A stretch of 64,000 bases of DNA, taken from contig NZ_ML636803.1 in assembly GCF_006476605.1 (NCBI RefSeq), positions 62,001 through 126,000 of the forward strand. Reading direction: 5' to 3'. A program made the translations under genes and the position numbers. The number at the start of each line of letters is the position of its first letter. Positions within the stretch are counted from its first letter, which is position 1. The stretch comes from Brucella gallinifaecis. GTDB lineage: Bacteria; Pseudomonadota; Alphaproteobacteria; Rhizobiales; Rhizobiaceae. Shown piece after piece: positions 47,186-54,690 of this stretch. Under the pieces are notes generated by a model. It did no database searches. It was not told the DNA's origin and saw only the letters and a program-made list of their open reading frames with translations.

Positions 47186-48718
47186 TTAAAGAGGTATCGT
47201 GTCGTGTTTCTTCCATGGCGTGTTCTGGCTCTTGTTGCGAAGCGCAGAGAACGCACGAATGATACGGCGGCGGGAAGAATGCGGCATGATCACTTCGTCA
47301 ATGAAACCGCGTTCGGCAGCGACGAATGGATTGGCGAAGCGCTCTTCATATTCCTTCGTGCGACTGGCGATTTTTTCGGTGTCGCCAAGCTCAGAGCGAT
47401 ACAGAATTTCGGTTGCGCCCTTGGCGCCCATGACAGCGATTTCAGCCGTTGGCCATGCATAATTAATGTCAGCGCCAATATGTTTTGATGCCATCACATC
47501 ATAGGCGCCGCCATAGGCTTTGCGCGTAATCAGCGTCACCATCGGAACGGTTGCCTGACTATAGGCGAAAAGCAGCTTGGCGCCATGTTTGATCACGCCG
47601 CCATATTCCTGCGCGGTTCCGGGCAGAAAGCCCGGGACATCGACCAGAGTCAGGATTGGAATGCTGAAAGCATCGCAAAAACGCACAAAGCGTGCTGCCT
47701 TACGTGATGAGTCAATATCAAGACATCCCGCCAGCACCATTGGCTGATTGGCGACTATACCGATTGTCTGGCCTTCCATGCGGATGAAGCCCGTAATGAT
47801 ATTTTTGGCGAAAGCTTCCTGAATTTCAAAGAAATCGCCTTCATCGGCAAGGGCCAGAATCAGCTCCTTCATATCGTATGGCTTGTTGGCGCTGTCAGGG
47901 ATCAATGTATCAAGACGCATTTCAAGGCGTGCCGGATCATCATAAAAAGGGCGAACCGGCGCTTTCTCGCGATTGTTGAGCGGCAGAAAGTCGAAAAGAA
48001 TGCGAACCTGCTCAAGCGTTTCGATGTCGTTTTCATAAGCACCATCGGCCACGGAAGATTTCTTCGTATGGGTCGAAGCACCGCCCAACTCTTCTGCCGT
48101 GACAATTTCATTGGTGACGGTTTTTACTACATCAGGGCCGGTCACGAACATGTAGGAACTGTCGCGAACCATGAAGATAAAATCGGTCATGGCTGGCGAA
48201 TAGACTGCGCCGCCCGCACATGGGCCCATGATGACGGAAATCTGCGGGATAACGCCTGAAGCATCGGCATTACGTTTGAAAACATCGGCATAGCCTGCCA
48301 GCGAAGCAACACCTTCCTGAATGCGTGCGCCGCCAGAATCATTGAGCCCGATGACCGGCGCACCGTTCTGCAGGGCCATATCCATGATTTTGCAGATTTT
48401 CTGTGCATGTGTTTCCGAAAGCGAGCCGCCAAGAACCGTGAAATCCTGACTGAACACATAGACCTGCCGGCCATTGATTGTGCCCCAGCCAGTCACAACG
48501 CCGTCACCTGCGATCTTCTGCTTTTCCATGCCGAAGTCGGTGCATCGATGGGTGACATACATATCGAATTCTTCAAACGATCCCTCGTCGAGAAGAACAT
48601 CCAATCTTTCGCGGGCGGTGAGCTTGCCCTTAGCGTGTTGCGCATCAATGCGCTTCTGTCCGCCGCCAAGACGGGCTTCGGTGCGACGGGCTTCAAGCTG
48701 TTCGAGAAGTTCCTGCAT
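47186..48718 (-). CDS. pccB: Propionyl-CoA carboxylase beta subunit (carboxyltransferase)
   Basis: 510 residues. Both carboxyltransferase lobes are present: N-terminal crotonase-like half with [20 protein letters not shown] and [21 protein letters not shown] (acyl-CoA oxyanion hole), and C-terminal half with [31 protein letters not shown] and [18 protein letters not shown]. Length and these motifs fit PccB rather than the beta subunit of acetyl-CoA carboxylase; the pccA/scpA context supports this. Divergent from the ScfR regulator across a 142-bp region bearing TTTGCAAA palindromes. Confidence 0.96.
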   Translation of the reverse strand: MQELLEQLEARRTEARLGGGQKRIDAQHAKGKLTARERLDVLLDEGSFEEFDMYVTHRCTDFGMEKQKIAGDGVVTGWGTINGRQVYVFSQDFTVLGGSLSETHAQKICKIMDMALQNGAPVIGLNDSGGARIQEGVASLAGYADVFKRNADASGVIPQISVIMGPCAGGAVYSPAMTDFIFMVRDSSYMFVTGPDVVKTVTNEIVTAEELGGASTHTKKSSVADGAYENDIETLEQVRILFDFLPLNNREKAPVRPFYDDPARLEMRLDTLIPDSANKPYDMKELILALADEGDFFEIQEAFAKNIITGFIRMEGQTIGIVANQPMVLAGCLDIDSSRKAARFVRFCDAFSIPILTLVDVPGFLPGTAQEYGGVIKHGAKLLFAYSQATVPMVTLITRKAYGGAYDVMASKHIGADINYAWPTAEIAVMGAKGATEILYRSELGDTEKIASRTKEYEERFANPFVAAERGFIDEVIMPHSSRRRIIRAFSALRNKSQNTPWKKHDTIPL

Positions 48719-48816
48719 TCACTATGACCTTGGAAAGCTATGAATTTGTCTAACTGCTTAGTGCCAGTATGCCGCATTCTGAAAGCTTGAAAAGGTGCGA
48801 TTGTGTAATTTATAAA

Positions 48817-48846
48817 TTTGCAAATAGTAAAATGCAAATTTGCAAA
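48817..48846. promoter_or_regulatory. Predicted PccR/ScfR operator (TTTGCAAA palindromes)
   Basis: Perfect 8-bp palindromes TTTGCAAA at 48817-48824 and 48839-48846, with an imperfect copy AATGCAAA at 48831-48838. From memory, PccR of Rhodobacter sphaeroides binds paired TTTGCAAA boxes; here the two perfect boxes are 22 bp centre to centre, about two helical turns. The site is 14-44 bp upstream of the regulator start and about 100 bp upstream of pccB, so it could control both. Confidence 0.75.
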
Positions 48847-48860
48847 TATGATGGTTTATA

Positions 48861-50273
48861 ATGGCACCCAAAAAACTCTATGTTGGCAGGAAAATCCGCG
48901 AAATACGTGAACAGCATAAGGCAACCCAATCAGGTTTTGCAGAACGTTTAGGTATTTCAACGAGTTATCTTAATCAGATCGAGAATAACCAGCGCCCCGT
49001 ATCTGCTGCTGTGCTGTTGTCATTGGCCGAGAATTATCAGATTGATATTGGTGCCATTTCGCTTGGCGATGATGATCGGCTTTTATCTGCAGTCTCGGAA
49101 GCACTGGCTGATCCGGTATTTGAAAATTACAAACCAAATTTGCAGGAATTAAAACTGATCACGCAGAACGCACCGGGATTGGCGCATGCGCTGATTGCCT
49201 GTCATCAGGCTTATCGGCGCAACAGTGAACAACTTGCAAGTCTGGATCACCAGCTTGGGCGTGCGCCATCCGTTGCTGAGCTTGCCCCCTATGAAGAAGT
49301 GCGCGACTTTTTTCATTTTATCGACAATTACGTGCATGATATTGATATTGCTGCAGAAAATCTAGCTCAGGAGCTGAGGATTCCAAGCCGCGATATTGGC
49401 GTGGCGCTGCCGCAATATATGGAGGAGCGCTACCGTGTCCGGGTTGCCCGTGCCGATCCTGATGAAGCTGTCTTGCGGCGATTCGACCCCGTTGCGCGGG
49501 TACTTTATCTTAACCCTTATTCGCCAGCTTCGACACGTAATTTCCAGATTGCGTTTCAGATTGCTGAACTGGAAATGGAAAACCTCGTCACGACGATTGC
49601 AAAAGGTGCTGATTTTCGTTCCGTAGAAGCGGTCGAGATTTGCAAAATCGGCCTTCGTAATTATTTTGCGGGTGCGCTGGTCTTGCCCTATCAGACATTT
49701 CTGTCTGCCGCGAAAGAGTTGCGCCACGATCTTGAATTGCTGGCATCGCGCTTTGGTGCCAGTCTGGAGCAGGTTGCGCATCGTTTAAGCACATTACAGC
49801 GGTCCGGTCAGCGTGGAGTGCCGGTGTTTTTTGCTCGTATCGATAGGGCTGGCAACATTACCAAACGGCATAGTGCAGCCAAGCTGCAATTTGCACGTTA
49901 TGGTGCTGCTTGCCCGTTATGGAATGTGCATCAGGCATTTGAGACGCCGGGGCGGATTATCCGTCAGCTTGCCGAAACGCCGGATGGTGCACGTTATCTC
50001 TGCGTTGCGACCGAGCTTACCAAAAGCGAAGGTGGTTTTCATGCGCCGCAGCGTCGATATGCTATTGCGTTGGGTTGTGAAGTCACGCACGCTCAGGATT
50101 TTGTCTATGCGGACGGCCTGGATATTACCGCACGCTCAGCATTTGATCCTATTGGTGTTTCCTGCCGTATTTGTGAACGGGCCGAATGTGTGCAGCGTGC
50201 GGTGCCACCATTGAAAAGCAGGCTTGCGGTCGATCACGACCGCCGCGGAATTCTGCCTTATAGACTATTGTAG
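48861..50273 (+). CDS. Short-chain fatty acyl transcriptional regulator (ScfR/PccR family)
   Basis: 470 residues. N-terminal XRE helix-turn-helix (GRKIREIREQHKATQSGFAERLGISTSYLNQIENNQRPVSAAVLLSLAENYQ, residues about 8-60); central ImmA/IrrE-like region in which the usual HEXXH zinc motif is replaced by FQIAFQIAELEME, so protease activity is unlikely; C-terminal acyl-CoA sensing domain (DUF2083 type) with CPLWNVHQAFETPGRIIRQ and CRICERAECVQRA. Divergence from pccB and the TTTGCAAA boxes indicate that it regulates propionyl-CoA assimilation, probably sensing an acyl-CoA. Its stop is 3 bp from the convergent DUF924 stop. Confidence 0.9.
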   Translation: MAPKKLYVGRKIREIREQHKATQSGFAERLGISTSYLNQIENNQRPVSAAVLLSLAENYQIDIGAISLGDDDRLLSAVSEALADPVFENYKPNLQELKLITQNAPGLAHALIACHQAYRRNSEQLASLDHQLGRAPSVAELAPYEEVRDFFHFIDNYVHDIDIAAENLAQELRIPSRDIGVALPQYMEERYRVRVARADPDEAVLRRFDPVARVLYLNPYSPASTRNFQIAFQIAELEMENLVTTIAKGADFRSVEAVEICKIGLRNYFAGALVLPYQTFLSAAKELRHDLELLASRFGASLEQVAHRLSTLQRSGQRGVPVFFARIDRAGNITKRHSAAKLQFARYGAACPLWNVHQAFETPGRIIRQLAETPDGARYLCVATELTKSEGGFHAPQRRYAIALGCEVTHAQDFVYADGLDITARSAFDPIGVSCRICERAECVQRAVPPLKSRLAVDHDRRGILPYRLL

Positions 50274-50276
50274 AAA

Positions 50277-50819
50277 CTAGAATCCGGCATGCTTCTTGAG
50301 GAATTCAGCCTCTTCCGGTGTTGTTTCGCGACCCAGAACCTTGTTGCGGTGCGGGAAGCGGCCAAAGCGCTCGATAATATCGTGATGCTGGCGTGCAAAG
50401 CCCAGAGAGAATTCATTGCCAAGTTTTTCATAAAGATCAATGCAGCGTTTCTGATCGCTCAGATTTTCGCTATGCATGAAAGGCAGGTATAAAAACTGGC
50501 GTTCGTCAGCGGATAGTTGACGGTCAAAATCATGATCCAGTGCCCGTGTTGCCACGTCACGCGCAAGACCATCGCTTTCAAACGAGCGCGGTGAGCCACG
50601 GAACATGTTACGCGGAAACTGGTCGAACAATATGGTCAGGGCAAGTGCCGTTTCGGGTTGCTGTTTCCAGTCTTCGAATTTGTCGGCGCGTGCATCTTCA
50701 TATCCAGCCAGAAATTTTTCGCGAATTTCCGTATCGATTGCGTCACTTTTGGTGAACCAGTTTTCTCGCATTTTTGCTGAAAACCAGAAGTCAAGAACGT
50801 CTTTGGGGGAAATAGACAT
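50277..50819 (-). CDS. DUF924 family protein
   Basis: 180 residues, all-helical: VLDFWFSAKMRENWFTKSDAIDTEIREKF, LTILFDQFPRNMFRGSPRSFESDGLARDVATRAL, FLYLPFMHSENLSDQKRCIDLYEK and HHDIIERFGRFPHRNKVLGRETTPEEAEFL. These are the DUF924 signatures, a tetratricopeptide-like fold with unknown biochemical role. Complete length. The small lipoprotein gene lies immediately upstream on the same strand (15 bp), so the two are probably co-transcribed. Confidence 0.9.
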   Translation of the reverse strand: MSISPKDVLDFWFSAKMRENWFTKSDAIDTEIREKFLAGYEDARADKFEDWKQQPETALALTILFDQFPRNMFRGSPRSFESDGLARDVATRALDHDFDRQLSADERQFLYLPFMHSENLSDQKRCIDLYEKLGNEFSLGFARQHHDIIERFGRFPHRNKVLGRETTPEEAEFLKKHAGF

Positions 50820-50834
50820 GGTGGCTCGCTTTGT

Positions 50835-50996
50835 TTACTGGTTCGGATTATCGGGTGAAGGGCAGGGTGTTTCACCTTTCATATTGCGTGACATACACGC
50901 AAAACGATCAAAGCTTTTTCCTGTATCCATTGCTGCCTTGCCTGCACCACAGCCCGTAAGGGCTGCCAGTGATAGAAGCAGGATAACTTTATTCAT
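50835..50996 (-). CDS. Small predicted lipoprotein (53 aa)
   Basis: A 53-residue frame read from the ATG at 50996, with RBS AAGGAAAG 6-7 bases upstream. The N-terminus MNKVILLLSLAALTGCGAG is a textbook lipoprotein signal with lipobox LTGC and lipid-modified C16. The 38-residue mature part is polar with two further cysteines (FACMSRNMKGETPCPSPDNPNQ). It is too short for common ORF cut-offs. Entericidin-like small lipoproteins are comparable in size, but I claim no homology. It ends 15 bp before the DUF924 start. Confidence 0.72.
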   Translation of the reverse strand: MNKVILLLSLAALTGCGAGKAAMDTGKSFDRFACMSRNMKGETPCPSPDNPNQ

Positions 50997-51071
50997 CTGG
51001 CTTTCCTTGTCGGTGTTTAATAGCGATATAGGTTAGGTGGTATAGAGAGCAATAGATACAGGGTTTTGTGA

Positions 51072-51539
51072 TCAGCCGCGACCTCGATAGTTGGGGACAG
51101 ATTGTTCAGGGATCCAGACATTTCGGGGTGCTTCGCCCGTCTGATAGAATATATCGATTGGAATGCCACCGCGTGGATACCAATAGCCGCCAATGCGCAG
51201 CCATTCTGGCTCAAGCAGTTCAACAAGACGCTTGCCGATTGTTACGGTGCAATCTTCATGAAATGCGCCATGATTGCGGAACGAAAACAGGAAAAGCTTG
51301 AGCGATTTGCTTTCCACCAGCCATTTGCCCGGTACATAATCGATCATCAGATGAGCGAAATCCGGTTGTCCGGTCATCGGGCAGAGTGATGTAAATTCAG
51401 GCGCAGTGAAGCGGACACAATAGGGCGTTCCAGCCTGTGGCTTTTCTACTCTTTCAAGAATTGCTTGTTCGGGTGATTGTGGAATGCTGCTGCTGGAACC
51501 AAGCTGCTTTAAATCAGAATATATTGTCTTTTCAGACAT
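51072..51539 (-). CDS. queF: NADPH-dependent 7-cyano-7-deazaguanine reductase
   Basis: 155 residues from the ATG read at 51539, the usual type I QueF length; an upstream in-frame start is less likely. Catalytic C53 in [12 protein letters not shown] with D60, the [12 protein letters not shown] segment and the NADPH/substrate [21 protein letters not shown] end. QueF reduces preQ0 to preQ1 in queuosine biosynthesis. The other que genes are not in this window. Confidence 0.95.
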   Translation of the reverse strand: MSEKTIYSDLKQLGSSSSIPQSPEQAILERVEKPQAGTPYCVRFTAPEFTSLCPMTGQPDFAHLMIDYVPGKWLVESKSLKLFLFSFRNHGAFHEDCTVTIGKRLVELLEPEWLRIGGYWYPRGGIPIDIFYQTGEAPRNVWIPEQSVPNYRGRG

Positions 51540-51682
51540 TTGCGTGCCTTTTCTAAAAGCCACGGTGCAGTCTCAACGCATTTATAACATGCGCTTGTCC
51601 TTGTTTTAACCGGGTAGGCTGCGACCGGTGGCATATTGCCAATGGCTCCGGGTAGCAGTCCTGCTCTCACAGGTAAAGACCA

Positions 51683-51710
51683 TAAAAAAACCCGCGCCGG
51701 ATAGCGCGGG
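51683..51710 (-). terminator. Rho-independent terminator (minus strand)
   Basis: CCCGCGC and GCGCGGG (51691-51697 and 51704-51710) preceded on the plus strand by seven A residues, which become the U-run for minus-strand transcripts. It ends the DUF883-type gene 22 bp after its stop. Confidence 0.88.
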
Positions 51711-51731
51711 CTTGTCTTGGAAGAATTATAT

Positions 51732-52049
51732 CTATCGGCGGTCTGACAAAATGCAGCCAATTGCGACACCAATCGCAAGACCGATAAGACCAGCGGTCCC
51801 AAATAATGTAGTGGCTGTGCCGGGGTTTTCTTTCACGGTTTCTGCAACAGCTTGTCCTCGCTCGCGTACAAGCTGCGCTGCATGGCGGAATCGGCCCGAT
51901 GCATCGTCAAATGCGTCTTCAGCACTATCGCGCAGATCACTTGAACGGGAAGCTAAAGACTTTGACAGACGCTTTAGCTCACCGCGTAAATCAGCAACTT
52001 GTTGCTCTAAAGCCTGTTGAACGTCGTGAGCTGTCTTGTTATCGGCCAT
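51732..52049 (-). CDS. DUF883 (ElaB/YqjD/YgaM-like) membrane-anchored protein
   Basis: 105 residues: a charged coiled-coil N-terminal part (VQQALEQQVADLRGELKRLSKSLASRSSDLRDSAEDAFDDASGRFRHAAQLVRERGQAVAETVKENP) and one C-terminal membrane segment (TTLFGTAGLIGLAIGVAIGCILSDRR). This is the ElaB/YqjD arrangement; E. coli members are tail-anchored inner-membrane proteins that bind ribosomes in stationary phase. That role is inferred. The next upstream gene on the strand is the VanZ-like gene, 70 bp away. Confidence 0.8.
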   Translation of the reverse strand: MADNKTAHDVQQALEQQVADLRGELKRLSKSLASRSSDLRDSAEDAFDDASGRFRHAAQLVRERGQAVAETVKENPGTATTLFGTAGLIGLAIGVAIGCILSDRR

Positions 52050-52119
52050 TTCAAACCTCCATTGGAATTGATCACTCTATAACGATCATGCAAGCTTTTG
52101 GTTCCGTTCAGGAGGAATT

Positions 52120-52470
52120 TTATTCAGTTTTTTCTGCAAAGAATGGCAACAGGCGAAGGCCACGCCCGATACATACACCAGCCATTGCGCCAACAGCCTT
52201 GAAGATAAAGTCGGCAAATTCACCATGACGCCCAGGTGCTAAGCGTTGCAGAAGTTCAAATATACCAGCACATCCGATTGTGAGCAGCAGCACTGCAATC
52301 CAGTGGCGAGGATAGGCCAGTGCAAATAAAAAACCTACAAGAAAGAAGGCTGCAAACCTCTCTATATCAACCGGTTCACCGGTTGTCGGGCGAAACTGGA
52401 TCGGACTGACCGTCACGATAAGGATGAGGGCCAGTACCAGCCATGAGGCAAGGCGTAAAAATTGCGTCAT
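52120..52470 (-). CDS. VanZ-like integral membrane protein
   Basis: 116 residues from the ATG read at 52470; the longer in-frame start overlaps the upstream gene. Four hydrophobic segments: ASWLVLALILIVTVSP, FAAFFLVGFLFALAY, WIAVLLLTIGCAGIFELLQ, FIFKAVGAMAGVCIGRGL. The pattern TVSPIQFRP, E/RF-AF, E-LQ---PGRHGEFADFIFKAVGA matches short alphaproteobacterial VanZ-family proteins, where the Asp and Gly residues are conserved. Function unknown; relation to teicoplanin resistance is only by name. Confidence 0.78.
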   Translation of the reverse strand: MTQFLRLASWLVLALILIVTVSPIQFRPTTGEPVDIERFAAFFLVGFLFALAYPRHWIAVLLLTIGCAGIFELLQRLAPGRHGEFADFIFKAVGAMAGVCIGRGLRLLPFFAEKTE

Positions 52471-52483
52471 TGAATGTGGCCTT

Positions 52484-52849
52484 TTATTCTGCCGTATAAT
52501 TGCCGACAGGTTCGTCCTGAGCCGGATCGCCACAGCGAGAATACATCTGATCGGTTATTGATTTCTTCAGTCCGTTGCCAAAGGCAAGATCATAATGCGC
52601 AATGACATCGACGCCCATGCACCATTTTACATTTTCGGGTGAGAGACCATAATTGGTTTCCAGAAAGCCAATGGCATAGGCGATGCCTTCTTCACAATTA
52701 TCTGTTGTGCAGAAATTTCCATCCCGCGCCAGTTGCCGGATGGAGTTTTCGCCAAGCTTCTGGACGATTGGTTCAACTGCAAAGGGAGCAGCGCCACCCA
52801 GTGCGACAAGGACCAGCCCGATTATTGTATATTTAATGGAACGTCGCAT
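52484..52849 (-). CDS. Unknown protein with N-terminal membrane anchor or signal
   Basis: 121 residues. MRRSIKYTIIGLVLVALGGAAPFAVEP is a single hydrophobic segment after a basic start, either an uncleaved anchor or a signal peptide. The rest is soluble, with four cysteines (NFCTTDNCEEG, KWCMGVD, MYSRCGD) that could form two disulphides in the periplasm, and ends in acidic residues. I do not recognise the family. It lies 13 bp upstream of the VanZ-like gene on the same strand, suggesting an operon. Confidence 0.72.
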   Translation of the reverse strand: MRRSIKYTIIGLVLVALGGAAPFAVEPIVQKLGENSIRQLARDGNFCTTDNCEEGIAYAIGFLETNYGLSPENVKWCMGVDVIAHYDLAFGNGLKKSITDQMYSRCGDPAQDEPVGNYTAE

Positions 52850-52939
52850 GAATCGCTGTTAATTATTGAGACTATTATTGTTTATAACGCATGAGCGGCA
52901 TCATAATGGCAAGGTCAACACCAGATGTGCCTCTATGTT

Positions 52940-53211
52940 TTAGGGTCAGGGCCCATTAATTTGACGGGAATGGTGTGAGGCCATCCGTTTGGATTTGATA
53001 AGGAAAGGCGAAGGAAATGTGGTTCATTTTCAAGACTTTCCGACGAAGTAGGCCGGGCGGATGGACCACATCCTTCGGACATCGAAATGACTTGGCGATC
53101 TGCTGCGTCGAGCCGCTCAACCGGGGGAACCACCCCGGTCCTCACGTCTCTCCTCGCATATCTTGTCATTTCAGATGCCATTCTCATCAAATTAATGGGC
53201 CCTGACCCTAA
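52940..53211. mobile_element. MITE-like element, 272 bp, with perfect 25-bp terminal inverted repeats
   Basis: The left end (52940-52964; TTAGGGTCAGGGCCCATTAA...) and right end (53187-53211) are exact reverse complements over 25 bp; similarity continues imperfectly for about 12 bp further in. The ends read TA-GGGTCAGG...CCTGACCC-TA, consistent with a duplicated TA target as in Tc1/mariner-IS630 type or some IS5-type insertions. The interior has no transposase; the only long frame inside (minus strand, about 85 codons) spans both inverted repeats and is probably spurious. It sits in the 456-bp spacer between two non-related genes. Confidence 0.85.
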
Positions 53212-53305
53212 TCATTATGACCGATTGTGACGGTTTAATATTGACTTTTACGTAAATGCGGTTGCACAACAATAGCCTGCATATTGTAAGGTCAGGATAT
53301 AATAA

Positions 53306-53695
53306 GTGGTACGCGAGTATTATACAATTACAGAACTGACGCGGGAATTCGGTATCTCAACCCGGACTTTGCGTTTTTATGAGGATGAAGGGTTGATTGC
53401 GCCTGTACGACGGGGGCGTACACGCCTGTTCAGACCTTCTGACCGTCATCTTCTCAAGCAGATCATGCGCGGCAAGCGGCTTGGCTTCTCCATTGCTGAA
53501 ATTCATGAAATTGTGCAGATGTATCGTGAACCGCCCGGTGAAACAGGGCAGCTCAAGCTTTTGATGAAGCGCGTTGAGGAAAAGCGTGCTGACCTTCGCC
53601 AGAAGCGCCGCGATATTGATGAGACGCTGACAGAGCTGGATCAGGTGGAAGAAGCATGTATTGAACGTCTGGCAGAGCTTGGTGTTTCAACCTGA
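53306..53695 (+). CDS. MerR family transcriptional regulator
   Basis: 129 residues from a GTG start (53306) with a weak AGGATATAATAA region upstream. N-terminal MerR helix-turn-helix and wing (YYTITELTREFGISTRTLRFYEDEGLIAPVRRGRTRLFRPSDRHLLKQIMRGKRLGFSIAEI), then a long dimerisation coiled coil (LKLLMKRVEEKRADLRQKRRDIDETLTELDQVEEACIERLAEL). The spacing and lack of metal-binding cysteines resemble alphaproteobacterial MerR regulators of acyl-CoA metabolism (LiuR type), but no catabolic genes adjoin it. The last codon lies in a 10-bp tandem repeat. Confidence 0.88.
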   Translation: MVREYYTITELTREFGISTRTLRFYEDEGLIAPVRRGRTRLFRPSDRHLLKQIMRGKRLGFSIAEIHEIVQMYREPPGETGQLKLLMKRVEEKRADLRQKRRDIDETLTELDQVEEACIERLAELGVST

Positions 53696-53730
53696 TTATT
53701 GCTGATTATTGCTGATTATTGCTGATTATC
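53691..53730. repeat. Four tandem copies of a 10-bp unit
   Basis: The unit GCTGATTATT is repeated about four times (first and last copies slightly altered), with the MerR stop codon in the first copy and the DUF1624 stop and last codons in the third and fourth. Slippage would change the 3' ends of both convergent genes. Confidence 0.9.
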
Positions 53731-54690
53731 CGGTACGGGCGAGCATATCTCAACGATCTGCTGAACCGTGCTGTTGTTGTTTTGGTTCGCTTTTCCACTA
53801 AAGACATCGTTGAACAGTTTTGCTTTATCAAGCTCGCTTACCACGCAGCCACAGAATTGATTGCAAAGGGCTTCACTGCCATTTGGCAAGCAGGATGCAA
53901 TACAAGAGCGGGTAAAAGCAGGGCGCTGGTCAGGCGGTGAAATCAAAGCGAAACAATAAACAAGTGCGATGAGGACAGGCTGGTGAATCAGGTAAAAAGC
54001 CAGACTATGACGGCCAATAAAGGTCAGCGGCTTTTGCAGAAATTGTGGTTTAATGCCGCCCGAGAGTTTTGGCAGCCAGTTGAAGCGCTGAAAAATACGG
54101 GCTGCTGCGATGCCGGTCAGTACAGCTCCAAACCATGGGAACAGGGGGACATAGTCGCTTGAGCGGGGTGGGACTGTTGATAAGCCGACCCAGGCAAGCC
54201 ATGTTGAATTGAAAATATTGGCCTGTGCATAGAGCGGTGCGCTGATGACCAGGGCTGCAACGATCAGCGTCAACGCTGGCGGTATATGCAGGAACAAGAG
54301 GCCAATTATGCTTGCCAGCGCAATCTGATGCAAAATGCCGAAGAAAATGAAGTTATCCGGCGACATGTAATAGGTCACTGCTGAAATGGCTGCGGCGGCA
54401 GCCGCAATCTGCAAAAGACGTTTTCCCATTGCATGCCAGCGAATGGTCTTTCCATGTGCAAGGACCAGACTGAAGCCAACGAGAAACAGAAAGCTTGATG
54501 CAATGCAGCGTGCAAAGAGCTTCCAGCCACCATGGCCGGTGGTTCCGGCTGCCATATAGCCGAAGAATTCGAGATCCCAGCCAAAATGATAGATCGCCAT
54601 TGCTATCAGTGCGATGCCACGCGCTATATCTATGCGTTCAAGACGCGAACGGGGTGGTCGTGTCTGATCTGTTTCAGCGGTGTTGTGCAT
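53716..54690 (-). CDS. DUF1624 / HGSNAT-like membrane protein with cysteine-rich tail
   Basis: 324 residues. RLERIDIARGIALIAMAIYHFGWDLEFFGY is the signature start of DUF1624 (heparan-alpha-glucosaminide N-acetyltransferase-like) proteins. About eight membrane segments follow, up to FIGRHSLAFYLIHQPVLIALVYCFALI. From about residue 258 there is a soluble tail of about 65 residues with seven cysteines (SCIASCLPNGSEALCNQFCGC) and an Asn/Gln-rich end. The family is predicted to transfer acyl groups to envelope glycans; substrate unknown. The C-terminus is encoded in a 10-bp tandem repeat. Confidence 0.85.
   Translation of the reverse strand: MHNTAETDQTRPPRSRLERIDIARGIALIAMAIYHFGWDLEFFGYMAAGTTGHGGWKLFARCIASSFLFLVGFSLVLAHGKTIRWHAMGKRLLQIAAAAAAISAVTYYMSPDNFIFFGILHQIALASIIGLLFLHIPPALTLIVAALVISAPLYAQANIFNSTWLAWVGLSTVPPRSSDYVPLFPWFGAVLTGIAAARIFQRFNWLPKLSGGIKPQFLQKPLTFIGRHSLAFYLIHQPVLIALVYCFALISPPDQRPAFTRSCIASCLPNGSEALCNQFCGCVVSELDKAKLFNDVFSGKANQNNNSTVQQIVEICSPVPDNQQ

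Noticed and set aside
52933-53190. 85-codon minus-strand reading frame inside the MITE
   Set aside because: It begins and ends within the element's inverted repeats, has no domain, and its protein end (GWPHTIPVKLMGPDPKT) is simply the translated repeat.
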